64,000 bases of DNA from Chitinophagaceae bacterium (GTDB lineage Bacteria; Bacteroidota; Bacteroidia; Chitinophagales; Chitinophagaceae): contig JADKAJ010000004.1 of assembly GCA_016719165.1 (NCBI GenBank), positions 1 through 64,000 of the forward strand, written 5' to 3'. The position numbers and the translations under genes were made by a program. Below the pieces are notes generated by a model. It was not told the DNA's origin. It did no database searches and saw only the letters and a list, made by a program, of their open reading frames with translations. This document shows, piece by piece, positions 27,315-36,445 of the stretch. How positions within the stretch are numbered: the first letter of the stretch is position 1; the number at the start of each line of letters is the position of its first letter.

Positions 27315-28802
27315 TTATTGGTTAATAGTTTTTAATCTGAGTAAGAGTGCTATTAAAGGGTAATATACTACAATGTCTGTAATTTGCCCTATGGCTACCT
27401 GGGAAAAATCTCCAATATAAAGTGAAAAGCAAGTTGCGGTACTGGATGCGTAGAGAATTTTTATGTCTTCATTTTTTGAAGTAAAGTAGCCATGTATGCC
27501 TGTTTTTAAAACAGTAAAATATAGAAACAAAAAAAGGATAAGTCCAATCCACCCTAATTCAAGAGCTTTTTTTAAATAACCACTATCTGGTGGAAATCCT
27601 GCAAGTCGATGTCCGGGATTATATATTAGCCCTTCACCACCAGTTGTACTTAATCCCCCCCCCATGGGGTGTGAATATATATAAGGCTGTATTGCCTTTC
27701 TATTATCTTCCCTTACTTTGTATGATGCATCCTTAGTTCCACCCTTAAAGGTTTGCCGAAATTGGCCAATTTGTGAGTTGTTATATGGGCCATAGAGAAT
27801 TAAAATAAAGAAAAGTACTGCAAGTGCTGCGATAATGCGTGTTTTTTTTTTGTCTAAAGTAATCAGTATGAACAGGGCTAATCCACCTACAAACATTACA
27901 TTAGCTGTTCGGGTTAGCGAATAACTCATAGCTAGAATCATTAACAAGACACCGAAATATACAATTAATTTTTCTGAATACTTCTTTATGCTACTTGCAA
28001 TACCAATAAAAAAAACACTGCAAATGGCCATGATGATTGAAAGTGACAATGCATCAGGCATGAAAGACATTTTCCTGGCACCACCATTAACATAGGTCAT
28101 TCTAAACCTTTTTTCATCCGCCTGAAGCCAATTAAGCTCGAATTGAAAGAATCCATGCCATTGTTGTATACATGCATAAATTGCTGTTGTTAAACATAAA
28201 AAGAATAAAACTCGAATAAATCTAATAATCCTTTCTTTATTTGTTAAAACATTAAATGAAATAAAAAGTAGTAATAATGTACCCAAAATTTTTCTAAATG
28301 CAGGGAACCAGCCTGTAAGTGAACTTCCGTTTGGATTAAATACTTCAATTGCAGTATATGAATATACTAATAGCAAGAGAACAACGACTGAGGTTTGGGT
28401 AAATTGGCTAAAGCTATTTTTTAAATTAATATTCCTTACCAAAAATCCAAGAAATGTAGCTCCTACTAAAATATCAGAGATAACTCCTACTTGAAGTGTA
28501 TCATCAAATAATAGCCTGTTGAAATGACTTATGAGAAACGAATATATCATGTTTATGTAAAGTCCTGCTTCAGCATTGAGAATGCAAACCAATACAATCG
28601 CAAACCCAAATGATAACCCAGTAAAGCCTAGACCCAAAATAGGCTTAAAGGCCATAAGGTAACCTATAAAGATTGCTAAGGAAAAAACTAAAGTATAGCC
28701 TAGCCAATTATTTAATTTTTCATGTAAAATTGTTTTTTTCCCAAATCTCATGATTCGGTTTGTAAGACTGGTTTTTTGATTTATCGTTTCAGTTCTAGGC
28801 AC
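27315..28802 (-). CDS. O-antigen ligase/Wzy-type polysaccharide polymerase
   Basis: 495 residues with about 12 membrane helices and a large periplasmic loop near residues 350-420 (RQTFKGGTKDASYKVRED, YSHPMGGGLSTTGGEG, PPDSGYLKKALELGW). This is the arrangement of the O-antigen ligase/polymerase family. GTG start at 28802 (an ATG at 28751 is possible). It probably polymerises lipid-linked repeat units at the periplasmic face. It starts 8 bases after a 31-codon gene and ends 17 bases before the TolC-like gene. The periplasmic loop is encoded across a G9 tract, and an A10 tract lies earlier in the gene. Confidence 0.88.
   Translation of the reverse strand: MPRTETINQKTSLTNRIMRFGKKTILHEKLNNWLGYTLVFSLAIFIGYLMAFKPILGLGFTGLSFGFAIVLVCILNAEAGLYINMIYSFLISHFNRLLFDDTLQVGVISDILVGATFLGFLVRNINLKNSFSQFTQTSVVVLLLLVYSYTAIEVFNPNGSSLTGWFPAFRKILGTLLLLFISFNVLTNKERIIRFIRVLFFLCLTTAIYACIQQWHGFFQFELNWLQADEKRFRMTYVNGGARKMSFMPDALSLSIIMAICSVFFIGIASSIKKYSEKLIVYFGVLLMILAMSYSLTRTANVMFVGGLALFILITLDKKKTRIIAALAVLFFILILYGPYNNSQIGQFRQTFKGGTKDASYKVREDNRKAIQPYIYSHPMGGGLSTTGGEGLIYNPGHRLAGFPPDSGYLKKALELGWIGLILFLFLYFTVLKTGIHGYFTSKNEDIKILYASSTATCFSLYIGDFSQVAIGQITDIVVYYPLIALLLRLKTINQ
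27655..27663 (-). repeat. G9 homopolymer inside polymerase gene
   Basis: Nine consecutive C on the plus strand (G on the coding strand) encode Met-Gly-Gly-Gly in the periplasmic loop of the polymerase. A one-base slip would truncate the protein. A run of ten T on the plus strand at 27842-27851 is a second tract in the same gene. Confidence 0.8.
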
Positions 28803-28810
28803 AAAAAAAT

Positions 28811-28906
28811 TTAAAAAAAGATAATTTTGAGAAAAATTAAAAAAAATACAACTGCAACAAAAGCTACAACTAATTTCTCATGCAAGTTTTTTTTCTTTTC
28901 AGTCAT
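28811..28906 (-). CDS. 31-residue single-pass membrane peptide
   Basis: A small frame with ATG at 28906 and TAA at 28811. The product begins MTEKKKNLHEKLVVAFV and continues as an unbroken hydrophobic helix (VAVVFFLIFLKIIFF). The charged, Lys-rich N-terminus followed by about 20 hydrophobic residues predicts a single-pass inner-membrane peptide with the N-terminus inside. It sits 61 bases after the Wzc-like gene and 8 bases before the polymerase gene, on the same strand, so it should be co-transcribed. I know no named family. A role as a small partner of the Wzc/Wzy machinery is inference; chance ORF cannot be excluded. Confidence 0.55.
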   Translation of the reverse strand: MTEKKKNLHEKLVVAFVAVVFFLIFLKIIFF

Positions 28907-28967
28907 TGTAAAAGAATTGGTAAATAACTTTATCTCAAGTTACACGTGAAATAATTAATTTTTGGGA

Positions 28968-31178
28968 TTAAGTAACATTTACATTTTTTAAATCAACCAT
29001 ATTAAGGATAGACCCAATATATTTTCCATTAATGCTTTTAAAAAAAGCTATGGAGTCTTTGTCAATTTGTTTAATGATATCAATAGCGGAAAACACGCCT
29101 ATAACACCGTCAACGTACTGGGAAAGTTCTTTTGTATCGGAAAAATCATTTAACGGAGGGCCTTCAAGAAATATATAATCAAATTCTTTTGTCAATTCTT
29201 GTAAATGTTGTAAAATATTTTCCCTTGGTAAAATTTCAGAAGGCGTATAGTCACCGCCCTCTGAACCGATAACGAAAATATTATTATCTCCTATATTTTT
29301 TGCTAAGGATCTGATTTGTTCTAAAATGGATTTGCTGCCTTCCTGAGATGGAATAATCTTTTCAAGAATTGGATCAGCCTCCAGTTGTATAGTAAGATCG
29401 TTATTACAAAAATTTGTATCTATAATTAAAATCTTTTTTTTACTTAAGCTTAAGCTGTAAGATAATGCTTGTATTAAAGTTGTCTTTCCTTGTCCTTTTT
29501 TGGTACTGGCAAAGAGGAAAATATTTTTTCCACTACTCTCAATCTCATAGCGGAGTTTTCTTATTGACTCACGAAATACGTTATGCTTATTCTTGTCTCG
29601 TGGATTGTTTGTTTGCTCTTTGCTTCTCACTATCTCAGCAAGTGATTTACTTTTTAAATTCATAAAATTGACCATACTGATCAATTTAAGGTCTACAACT
29701 TTGGCAAATATATTTGGTGTTTTAACTGAAGAGTCGAGGTAAGATAATAATATTATTATCAAAGTAGTAATAATCAAAGCTGAAATACCAGCCATACCCA
29801 CTATAATTTTCCTTTTTGATATTTCAGGTGAAATTGCAGGTTGTCCTAAAAGTATTTGTCTGAAATTATTCACTGATGAGGCGCTCATGTCAATAGCATC
29901 ATTATATTTCTCTTTTGCTGCAAGATATTCTTTACTTGCAAGGTCAACATCTTTTGATAATGTTTCAATAGTCGCTCCGCGACTTGCGTCATTGTATACA
30001 TTTCCTTTTAAGGAATTTATTTTTCCTTGCAAGCTCGAAATATTTGAAGTGCTTGTTTGAATATCTATTTCAATATCATTTTTTTTCAGAATAAGTTCAG
30101 CTAAGGTTTCGCCTGTGCTGGGAATATTATTTACGGGATTCACACTGGAAAGTTTACTTTGGTATTCTGCCTTGAGTTGATTATACCTGTTTAATAGTGT
30201 TTTATCAGTAGAGCCACTATTTAAATAGGCAGAGTAGGTATCCTGCATTGCTTTTCTTAGAATCAGCAATTCTTCATTATTGGCAGGGTTTATATTTGCA
30301 GGCTGTGTACCTCCCTTTGCATTGGCGATCCGTTGATTTATTTTACGTAGAGATGAATATAGGTTAGTTTGATTGTTTTTTTCTTGTGCGAGGCTTTGTT
30401 CAAAGCTGGATATAAGATCGAATGTACTTGTATTTTGTATGCCAATATCCACAGAGCCGCCTGAGTTAGTTAGCAATGCATTTTTGAAATCAAGATCCTG
30501 CTTTTTCTTTTCCATAAGGCTTTTTAATGTATCAATTGATTCTTGTGAAGTATTACTTCTTACATTTTTGTAATAACGGATAAATTGTTGAAAAAGATTA
30601 TTTACAATATATGCTGATAGTTCTGGATTTTCTGAAGCATATTCAATTTGGATATAGTCGGTTCGTTGTAAACGGTAAACTGATAGATTTCTGTTTAATG
30701 ACCTGTGATCGTATCCATAAAGACTCAGTAGTTCTAAAAGTTTTTTCTCTTTCGGTTTATAAGAAGTAAGAAGGCTCATAGTTTCAAGTTTGTCACGAAA
30801 TATACTTTTAGCCTCTTCTATATTAACCGATTTGAAAACTGGATTTTCTTTTTGTTTTTCATTCAGGACTCTGAATGGTGTCGGATTCTCAATATCATGT
30901 AAAATAAGTGTATATGACAAGAGGCTAAGTACAGAAGGTGAAACAAATGTAATTATAGCATTATTGAATTTTGTTTCTGCTTGATAAATGTCAAAATTTT
31001 CGTTATTAACTTTTATTTGATCACTAATAGTAAAGCCGGTAGAAACCTGCGCATAAGAACGATATTTTTTCTCAGTATTTCGGGTAAAAAAATATGCTAT
31101 CCCTGCAGCAATTATTGCCGCGCCAATGATTAGCCATTTCCTTTTAAACAAAATCCTCAATAAATAGAGAAAATCCAT
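28968..31178 (-). CDS. Wzc-like chain-length determinant/BY-kinase-type ATPase
   Basis: 736 residues. The N-terminal Wzz domain has a membrane helix at about 14-32 (IIGAAIIAAGIAYFF). A long coiled-coil periplasmic region lies at about 200-430 and a second helix near 455-478. The cytoplasmic ATPase domain (about 545-730) has Walker A STKKGQGKTTL, Walker A' ILIIDTNF and, in place of the usual IDTPP Walker B, IFLEGPP. The C-terminus (KNVNVT) carries no tyrosine cluster, so autophosphorylation of a tail as in E. coli Wzc is unlikely. It should set EPS chain length and couple polymerisation to export. Confidence 0.88.
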   Translation of the reverse strand: MDFLYLLRILFKRKWLIIGAAIIAAGIAYFFTRNTEKKYRSYAQVSTGFTISDQIKVNNENFDIYQAETKFNNAIITFVSPSVLSLLSYTLILHDIENPTPFRVLNEKQKENPVFKSVNIEEAKSIFRDKLETMSLLTSYKPKEKKLLELLSLYGYDHRSLNRNLSVYRLQRTDYIQIEYASENPELSAYIVNNLFQQFIRYYKNVRSNTSQESIDTLKSLMEKKKQDLDFKNALLTNSGGSVDIGIQNTSTFDLISSFEQSLAQEKNNQTNLYSSLRKINQRIANAKGGTQPANINPANNEELLILRKAMQDTYSAYLNSGSTDKTLLNRYNQLKAEYQSKLSSVNPVNNIPSTGETLAELILKKNDIEIDIQTSTSNISSLQGKINSLKGNVYNDASRGATIETLSKDVDLASKEYLAAKEKYNDAIDMSASSVNNFRQILLGQPAISPEISKRKIIVGMAGISALIITTLIIILLSYLDSSVKTPNIFAKVVDLKLISMVNFMNLKSKSLAEIVRSKEQTNNPRDKNKHNVFRESIRKLRYEIESSGKNIFLFASTKKGQGKTTLIQALSYSLSLSKKKILIIDTNFCNNDLTIQLEADPILEKIIPSQEGSKSILEQIRSLAKNIGDNNIFVIGSEGGDYTPSEILPRENILQHLQELTKEFDYIFLEGPPLNDFSDTKELSQYVDGVIGVFSAIDIIKQIDKDSIAFFKSINGKYIGSILNMVDLKNVNVT

Positions 31179-31555
31179 TAGTATAATTTATGAATATGTG
31201 TAATAAAACTTCAAAAAATATTGAAAATTAATTATATACGAATATTAACATATTTAAATATATAGTATTCATTTCTTTGTAAAAGTAAGAAAGAAGGTTA
31301 AATATTGCAAGTTAAGATTTGTTAATACTGACCTGCATACCTCCATACTTTACTTTCCAGTTGTAAAACGTTGCATCGCTGATGCCGTGTTCAAGACTAA
31401 TTTCTTAAACTGACTTACCAGCTTCCTGTTGGTGTAGAATGGAAACAATCTGGGCTTCCGTAATTTTTTTTTTCATAATTGACACTTTTAAGTTAGAAAA
31501 TATCTCTAACTTAAAATGACCGACTTTTGAGGGAGCTTACACTTTTTATAAAAAA
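31179..31555. other. Intergenic region with IS remnant and inverted repeat
   Basis: 377 bases. It includes the OrfA fragment and, at 31486-31516, a perfect 12-bp inverted repeat (TTTTAAGTTAGA / TCTAACTTAAAA) around a 7-base loop. The AT-rich 31179-31317 part probably holds the promoter of the Wzc-like gene. Confidence 0.5.
31318..31476 (-). pseudogene. IS3-family transposase orfA remnant
   Basis: The minus-strand frame from 31476 reads MKKKITEAQIVSILHQQEAGKSV, a stop, then EISLEHGISDATFYNWKVKYGGMQVS before similarity ends. This is the helix-turn-helix half of an IS3-type OrfA, with an internal TAA and no coiled-coil end or OrfB. It is a dead fragment lodged between the GT2 gene and the Wzc-like gene. 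Confidence 0.8.
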
Positions 31556-32746
31556 TTATTCTCTAATTGTAGACTGAGCTCGTTTTGCTTTTTCCCAGGT
31601 TACTGGTTGTTTTCCCTTTAAGAATCTAAAAAATCCAAGTACAACACAAATGTTCATAAAAACAAAATAGTATGCTATATTAAATATTTTAGATTTAGTA
31701 TTTATTTTTTTAATGCTTCCAATTAAAGCCAATGTATAGAATGTAAGCTGAAAGAAAAAGCAAATCTTAAATATATAACCATCTAATGAAAGACTTAAAA
31801 TCAGATTGGATATAAATGCCAAGAATAGACATATAGGACTAATTGTCCATCTTAATACACGATGTGAAATATACAAGAAGGAAAGTTTTGGTTGTTTCCA
31901 GAATGCTAGTAATGCTCGTAGAATACCAATGGCTTGAAAACCACCAGCAGCTATTCTGATTTTTCTCTTTCGTTCGTCTGTTAATGAAAAGGAAGGTAAT
32001 TCAATTGCAAAAGCATCTGGCTCATAAATTACACGAAAACCTTTATGGGCAACTTTAAGCGTGATTATAAAATCATCAAGTATTACAGAATCAGGAATAT
32101 TTTCATATAGTTTTTTTCGTACTGAAAAAATCTCACCTGCCGCGCCAACAACAGAATAGAATTCGGAATCTATTTTTTTTAAGGTAGACTCATATTTCCA
32201 GTATATGCCCTCACTTAAACCAGTTTGATCACCGGTTTCTGAGTTTCTAATAACTTTTTTTTCACCAGCTACGCCACCTATTTTCGGATCAGCATAATGG
32301 CGAATAATATTTTTAGTGGCATCTCTGTTTAGAATAGTATTAGAGTCTGTGAAAATCAGAATATCGTTATTTGTAGATAGTACAGCTCGGTTTAGTGCAG
32401 CAGATTTTCCTTTTCTTTCCGGTTGAAATAATAACTTTATCTGTGGGTATTGCTTAATTATTTCAGTTGTTTTATCAGTAGATCCATCTGCAATGAAAAT
32501 AAAATCAATCAAATTAATCGGATAATCTTGCGCAATCGAATTTTTAATTTTTTCTTCAATGCAATCTTCTTCATTAAATGCAGCAACGATAAAAGCTATT
32601 GTTGGAGTGAAGGTGTCTTTTGAGTTTATGTCTTTGTCTTTTTTCTTTCTGATCTTAATAATAATATAAGCAATAATAGCATAGCCAACATAATTGTATA
32701 ACAACATGAAGCAACTGAAAACAAATGTAAATATCCAAAAAAGCAT
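31556..32746 (-). CDS. Membrane glycosyltransferase family 2
   Basis: 396 residues. One membrane helix lies at the N-terminus (FVFSCFMLLYNYVGYAIIAYI). The GT-A domain has IAFIVAAFNEED, FIADGSTDKT, LIFTDSNTILN, GAAGEIFSVRK and VILDDFIITLK (catalytic Asp). RKRKIRIAAGGFQA stands in the acceptor-site region, where PgaC-like enzymes have QxxRW. Two or three helices follow at the C-terminus. It resembles poly-GlcNAc-synthase-like enzymes; sugar unknown. It is the most upstream gene of the minus-strand EPS operon, separated from the Wzc-like gene by the IS remnant. Confidence 0.85.
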   Translation of the reverse strand: MLFWIFTFVFSCFMLLYNYVGYAIIAYIIIKIRKKKDKDINSKDTFTPTIAFIVAAFNEEDCIEEKIKNSIAQDYPINLIDFIFIADGSTDKTTEIIKQYPQIKLLFQPERKGKSAALNRAVLSTNNDILIFTDSNTILNRDATKNIIRHYADPKIGGVAGEKKVIRNSETGDQTGLSEGIYWKYESTLKKIDSEFYSVVGAAGEIFSVRKKLYENIPDSVILDDFIITLKVAHKGFRVIYEPDAFAIELPSFSLTDERKRKIRIAAGGFQAIGILRALLAFWKQPKLSFLYISHRVLRWTISPICLFLAFISNLILSLSLDGYIFKICFFFQLTFYTLALIGSIKKINTKSKIFNIAYYFVFMNICVVLGFFRFLKGKQPVTWEKAKRAQSTIRE

Positions 32747-32987
32747 ACTAATACTAAATTTTATTGATTTCTATACAAAAATTTTATAGTTTTCACTTAA
32801 TTAATTTACTATGTAATTAACAATTATTAGCAACATGCAGAAAAGGGTTCAATTAATTACAATCTTTTCTTAAATAAAGATAATTGAAAATATTATTTAT
32901 TAGTTTGTAAATGTGAATGTTCATCTGGATTACTTCTCTGCCTGTATTAAATTTACTTTTTTCCCGACTTAATTATTATTTTTGGAA

Positions 32988-34163
32988 ATGATCCAACTAT
33001 TAAACAACTTTCAATTTCTGCGAGATCAAAAAATATCTTTCGGGACAGAGAAAAACTTTGACCGAGTAATTCTTTTGGTTATAATAGTCTTTGGTTTTCT
33101 ACTTCGAATCTATACTGCATTTTTTACCTCTTTAACTCATTTCCATATTGATTCAGTTGGATATTTTGAACAGGCCAATACATTATTGGCTAATGGCTAT
33201 ACCAATTATTTTCCTAATGGTTATCCTTTTATTATTGCTTTATTTAAATATTTGGCAGGTAGTAATGCACTTTCTTTTCTTTTATGGATGAATGTGATTT
33301 TGTCTACCATTTCAATTTACTTCATTTACCATATTAGTAGATGTGTTTTTCAGAATGTTGCTATTGCAGCTATTGCAGCATTTTTTCTAGCTGTTTTCCC
33401 TACACAGATTAATTATGTAAGATGGTTAATGACGGAGGTCCTCTCCGCATTTCTTTTACTTGGGGGTTATTTTTTTTATTTAAGGAATCGAATGTTTTTT
33501 TCTGGACTTTTCTTTGGCGTGGCTACTGCTGTTAGGACTGAAATAATCCCAATTTTGCTTTTATTAATTTTCGCGGAATTTATCCGTACGCGAAGAATTT
33601 ATATTTCAGTATTGTCAGGATTTCTAATTCCAGTTCTTATTGTAGGATCTTACTGTTATTTTAAAACAGGTTATTTTTCATTGGCAGGGCATAGCCGGGT
33701 AAACATAATGTTTTCAATTACCTCTTCTGGCGGGTATGTGGACTGGCTTTATCAGGACAAGCATCCCGAAATAACGACAACAGCTCAAGCAATAAATTTA
33801 TACGTAGATACAATGCTATCTGACCCCTGGCAGTATTTTAAGAACCGGGTGGCTAATTTATGGGAATTATGGGGTTTCTTCCCTTCTGCTTCTGATGGTA
33901 ACAGAGGTTTATTGTTTAGAATGGTAATTGGGTTATGTAATTTATTTCTACTATCATTTGGTTTTTTGGGATGGTGGCGAAACAGAAAAAATTACAATGC
34001 AGTAATAATTATTTTTCCATTTATTGTTGTAACCTTTATACATATAGTGTTGCTTTCATTACCAAGATATACATACACAGTTGAACCTTTTATGATTATA
34101 CTTGCTTCCTGGACAGTATATAACGTAATAATATGGTTAAAAAAAATAGTACTTAATTTTTAA
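32988..34163 (+). CDS. Glycosyltransferase family 39 (ArnT/PMT-like)
   Basis: 391 residues from the ATG at 32988; a TTG at 32982 is in frame. About ten membrane helices are predicted. The first periplasmic loop contains FHIDSVGYFEQANTLL, with the Asp expected in GT39-type catalysis, followed by YFPNGYPFIIALFKYL. AVRTEIIPILL and a late RYTYTVEPFMIILASW are also typical. It would transfer a sugar from a polyprenyl-phosphate donor outside the membrane, adding a side branch to the EPS or modifying a lipid or protein. It is transcribed divergently from the GT2 gene. Confidence 0.8.
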   Translation: MIQLLNNFQFLRDQKISFGTEKNFDRVILLVIIVFGFLLRIYTAFFTSLTHFHIDSVGYFEQANTLLANGYTNYFPNGYPFIIALFKYLAGSNALSFLLWMNVILSTISIYFIYHISRCVFQNVAIAAIAAFFLAVFPTQINYVRWLMTEVLSAFLLLGGYFFYLRNRMFFSGLFFGVATAVRTEIIPILLLLIFAEFIRTRRIYISVLSGFLIPVLIVGSYCYFKTGYFSLAGHSRVNIMFSITSSGGYVDWLYQDKHPEITTTAQAINLYVDTMLSDPWQYFKNRVANLWELWGFFPSASDGNRGLLFRMVIGLCNLFLLSFGFLGWWRNRKNYNAVIIIFPFIVVTFIHIVLLSLPRYTYTVEPFMIILASWTVYNVIIWLKKIVLNF

Positions 34164-34196
34164 GTATTTGTGAAGCTGAATAATATGTTTATCAGA

Positions 34197-35054
34197 TTAG
34201 CTTTTCAGCTGATTTTGATTAGAAATAAACTCTAAAAGTTTATCTATAATTAAAGGGTTCGTTTGCATATCAAATGTCCTTGCAAATAATTTATCAGATT
34301 GTTTTAATTCATTGAAATCCTGCAAGCCAAGTATTCTTGGGTGTCCTTTGGTTTGGCCTTTCCAGTCAACATACACAAGGTTATTTAGTATTTTATCTTT
34401 AAATCCCGAGTTGTAAAGTATAGTTGCAAATATAAACTCATCAGCACCCCAACAGTATTTAAAATATTTTATTACAGCTGGATTTTTTTTTAGGAAATCC
34501 AGTATATATAATGAAGCATTAACAGTAATAGTAAACCAATTTGATCTTCCTACGATAATATAGTTTAACGGGAATTTTCTTTTTGGAAACATATGATTCA
34601 CAATTTCTTGTAATCGATATTTTCCGGGAATTCGCCAGTTAATTAAATGATATTTATTTATTCGATGAGCTGCTTCTGTCCATTCCTTTTCAATCGATTC
34701 ACAAGATATAAACTCAATTCCTTGACGTTCTGCTATATAATTATAAATATATTGAGATGATTTTATTGGAAAATCCTGAGCAGATATTACATTTATGTAG
34801 TCATATTTATTTTGTAAGATCTCTTCAAAGCCGTTAATTGTTGCCTGAATGGTTCCATATCCAGCCCAATAGATATTTGTCCTTTTTTTTATAATGTAAG
34901 TATTTTTAATACTTGTTAGATCACTAAATAGTGTAATATCTACTTTTTTATCAACATGAATATAAAAATCAAATGAAGGATGCGAAAGCGCCGTAATAAG
35001 CTTTTGAAGCTGGACCGGATTTTTATGAGCTAAAATTAAATGAGCAATTTTCAT
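34197..35054 (-). CDS. Core-2/I-branching N-acetylglucosaminyltransferase family protein (GT14)
   Basis: 285 residues. KIAHLILAHKNPVQLQKLI at the N-terminus, FYIHVDKK, YINVISAQDFPIKS, GRSNWFTI and CWGADEFIFATIL are the recurring motifs of bacterial GT14 proteins. There is no membrane segment, so it acts in the cytoplasm, likely adding a branch sugar to the lipid-linked repeat unit. Five bases separate it from the flippase gene upstream, so the two are co-transcribed. Confidence 0.85.
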   Translation of the reverse strand: MKIAHLILAHKNPVQLQKLITALSHPSFDFYIHVDKKVDITLFSDLTSIKNTYIIKKRTNIYWAGYGTIQATINGFEEILQNKYDYINVISAQDFPIKSSQYIYNYIAERQGIEFISCESIEKEWTEAAHRINKYHLINWRIPGKYRLQEIVNHMFPKRKFPLNYIIVGRSNWFTITVNASLYILDFLKKNPAVIKYFKYCWGADEFIFATILYNSGFKDKILNNLVYVDWKGQTKGHPRILGLQDFNELKQSDKLFARTFDMQTNPLIIDKLLEFISNQNQLKS

Positions 35055-35059
35055 GTCAA

Positions 35060-36445
35060 TTAATTTGGTTTGTTTGGTTGTTTAAATATTAAAAATTTAA
35101 TTCTAGTATATGTTATTTTATAAAAGTCAAGTATGTATTTTAAAATATGTTGGATCGAAACTCCAATTTCTCTCCTAATTACAATATACCAAACAATACC
35201 TGCTGTTATTGTTGTAGTTAGTGTTCCAATTGCAGCTCCGTAAAAGCCAAATGAAACAAGACATATATAGGTAATTATTATTTTTGCTGTAAGAGATACC
35301 ACGTTTAACTTAAAGCATAAAGCTGGTTTACCAATTGAGTTTAAGACATTTGCAGCCTGATTTTGTAAAGTTCCCAAGATACTATTTAGCATGTATAATT
35401 GCAATATTGGTGCAGCAATTGAATATTGTGTGCCGGCAATAATATTTAATACCATTTTTGGAAATATAATCACAAAAATGGCAGTGGGGATTACAATTGA
35501 AAGTAAAATGGACACCATTTTTTCGTAGAGATACCTGACCTTATTTATTCCTTCTATTTCGGATGCAAGTGACATTTTTGGAAATAATATTTCTGAAGCT
35601 GCGTACGAAGGTAAATCAACAAATCCATTGATTCTTGTTGCTGCGTGATAATATGCTACAGATTTAGGTGTCAAATATGTAGCTGTCATTATTTGATCAA
35701 GATTTGAAACTATATTTGATATAAGGCCAGACCCAAATATATAGCCTCCGAAGTTTATTATTCTTTTTGCCCAAATTTTTGTCGGATTGAAATGATATAA
35801 TAAATATTTTCGACTATAAATAAATATCGTCGTTGTGCCTAAAATAATACTTATGGACTGATAAAGAGCCAAGTAATGTAATGCAACGCCGGAATCAAAA
35901 AGGAAATGATAAAAAATGAATAGGCTAAAAGTAAGTTGTCGGACTAAATGTCCTGTAAATACACCTTTGAAGTCAAAATGTGACTGTTGAATCGCTTCGA
36001 AATGAGAAAAGAAGATCATACTGATCATGCCAGGAAAGAACCAGTAAAGTAATTTGGTGAATTCTTTTCCCGCATTTAACATATTTCCAAGCCAATTACC
36101 AAAAAAAAGAACAAAAGCTAAAAACAGTATACTGATAACTGCATTAATAATTAATGAAGTAGATGCCACGGCTGATTTTTCAGAAGCATCAAAACTGCTG
36201 CTGACGTACTTAATATGGGCATTTTTTAACAATCCACTTTTTGTTGTTTCAAATATTGTTGTTACAGCAAGAAAAAGCGCCCACGTTCCTAATTGACTTT
36301 CTGTAAGAAACCTCAATAAAAGCATCAAGCTAATTAATCCAAAAATGGTTATTGAGAAGCGTTGGAGAAAAGAATAAAATGCTGAACGGAACCAATATGA
36401 TGTAAAATATTTTTTCAATGAGTGAATATTATTTTTTGAAGCCAC
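35060..36445 (-). CDS. Wzx-type oligosaccharide flippase (MOP superfamily)
   Basis: 461 residues with 12-14 predicted helices. The N-terminal FLQRFSITIFGLISLMLLLRFL with TESQLGTWALFLAV is typical of the polysaccharide-export branch of the MOP family. A middle segment (SNLDQIMTATYLTPKSVAYYHAA) contains the usual helix-7 Asp and conserved YY. It should flip lipid-linked EPS repeat units to the periplasmic face for the polymerase. It is co-directional with the GT14 gene 5 bases downstream. Confidence 0.88.
   Translation of the reverse strand: MASKNNIHSLKKYFTSYWFRSAFYSFLQRFSITIFGLISLMLLLRFLTESQLGTWALFLAVTTIFETTKSGLLKNAHIKYVSSSFDASEKSAVASTSLIINAVISILFLAFVLFFGNWLGNMLNAGKEFTKLLYWFFPGMISMIFFSHFEAIQQSHFDFKGVFTGHLVRQLTFSLFIFYHFLFDSGVALHYLALYQSISIILGTTTIFIYSRKYLLYHFNPTKIWAKRIINFGGYIFGSGLISNIVSNLDQIMTATYLTPKSVAYYHAATRINGFVDLPSYAASEILFPKMSLASEIEGINKVRYLYEKMVSILLSIVIPTAIFVIIFPKMVLNIIAGTQYSIAAPILQLYMLNSILGTLQNQAANVLNSIGKPALCFKLNVVSLTAKIIITYICLVSFGFYGAAIGTLTTTITAGIVWYIVIRREIGVSIQHILKYILDFYKITYTRIKFLIFKQPNKPN

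Noticed and set aside
32977..32984. TATTTTTG as a -7 promoter element for the GT39 gene
   Set aside because: Only 3 bases before the ATG, so the transcript would start inside the coding region.
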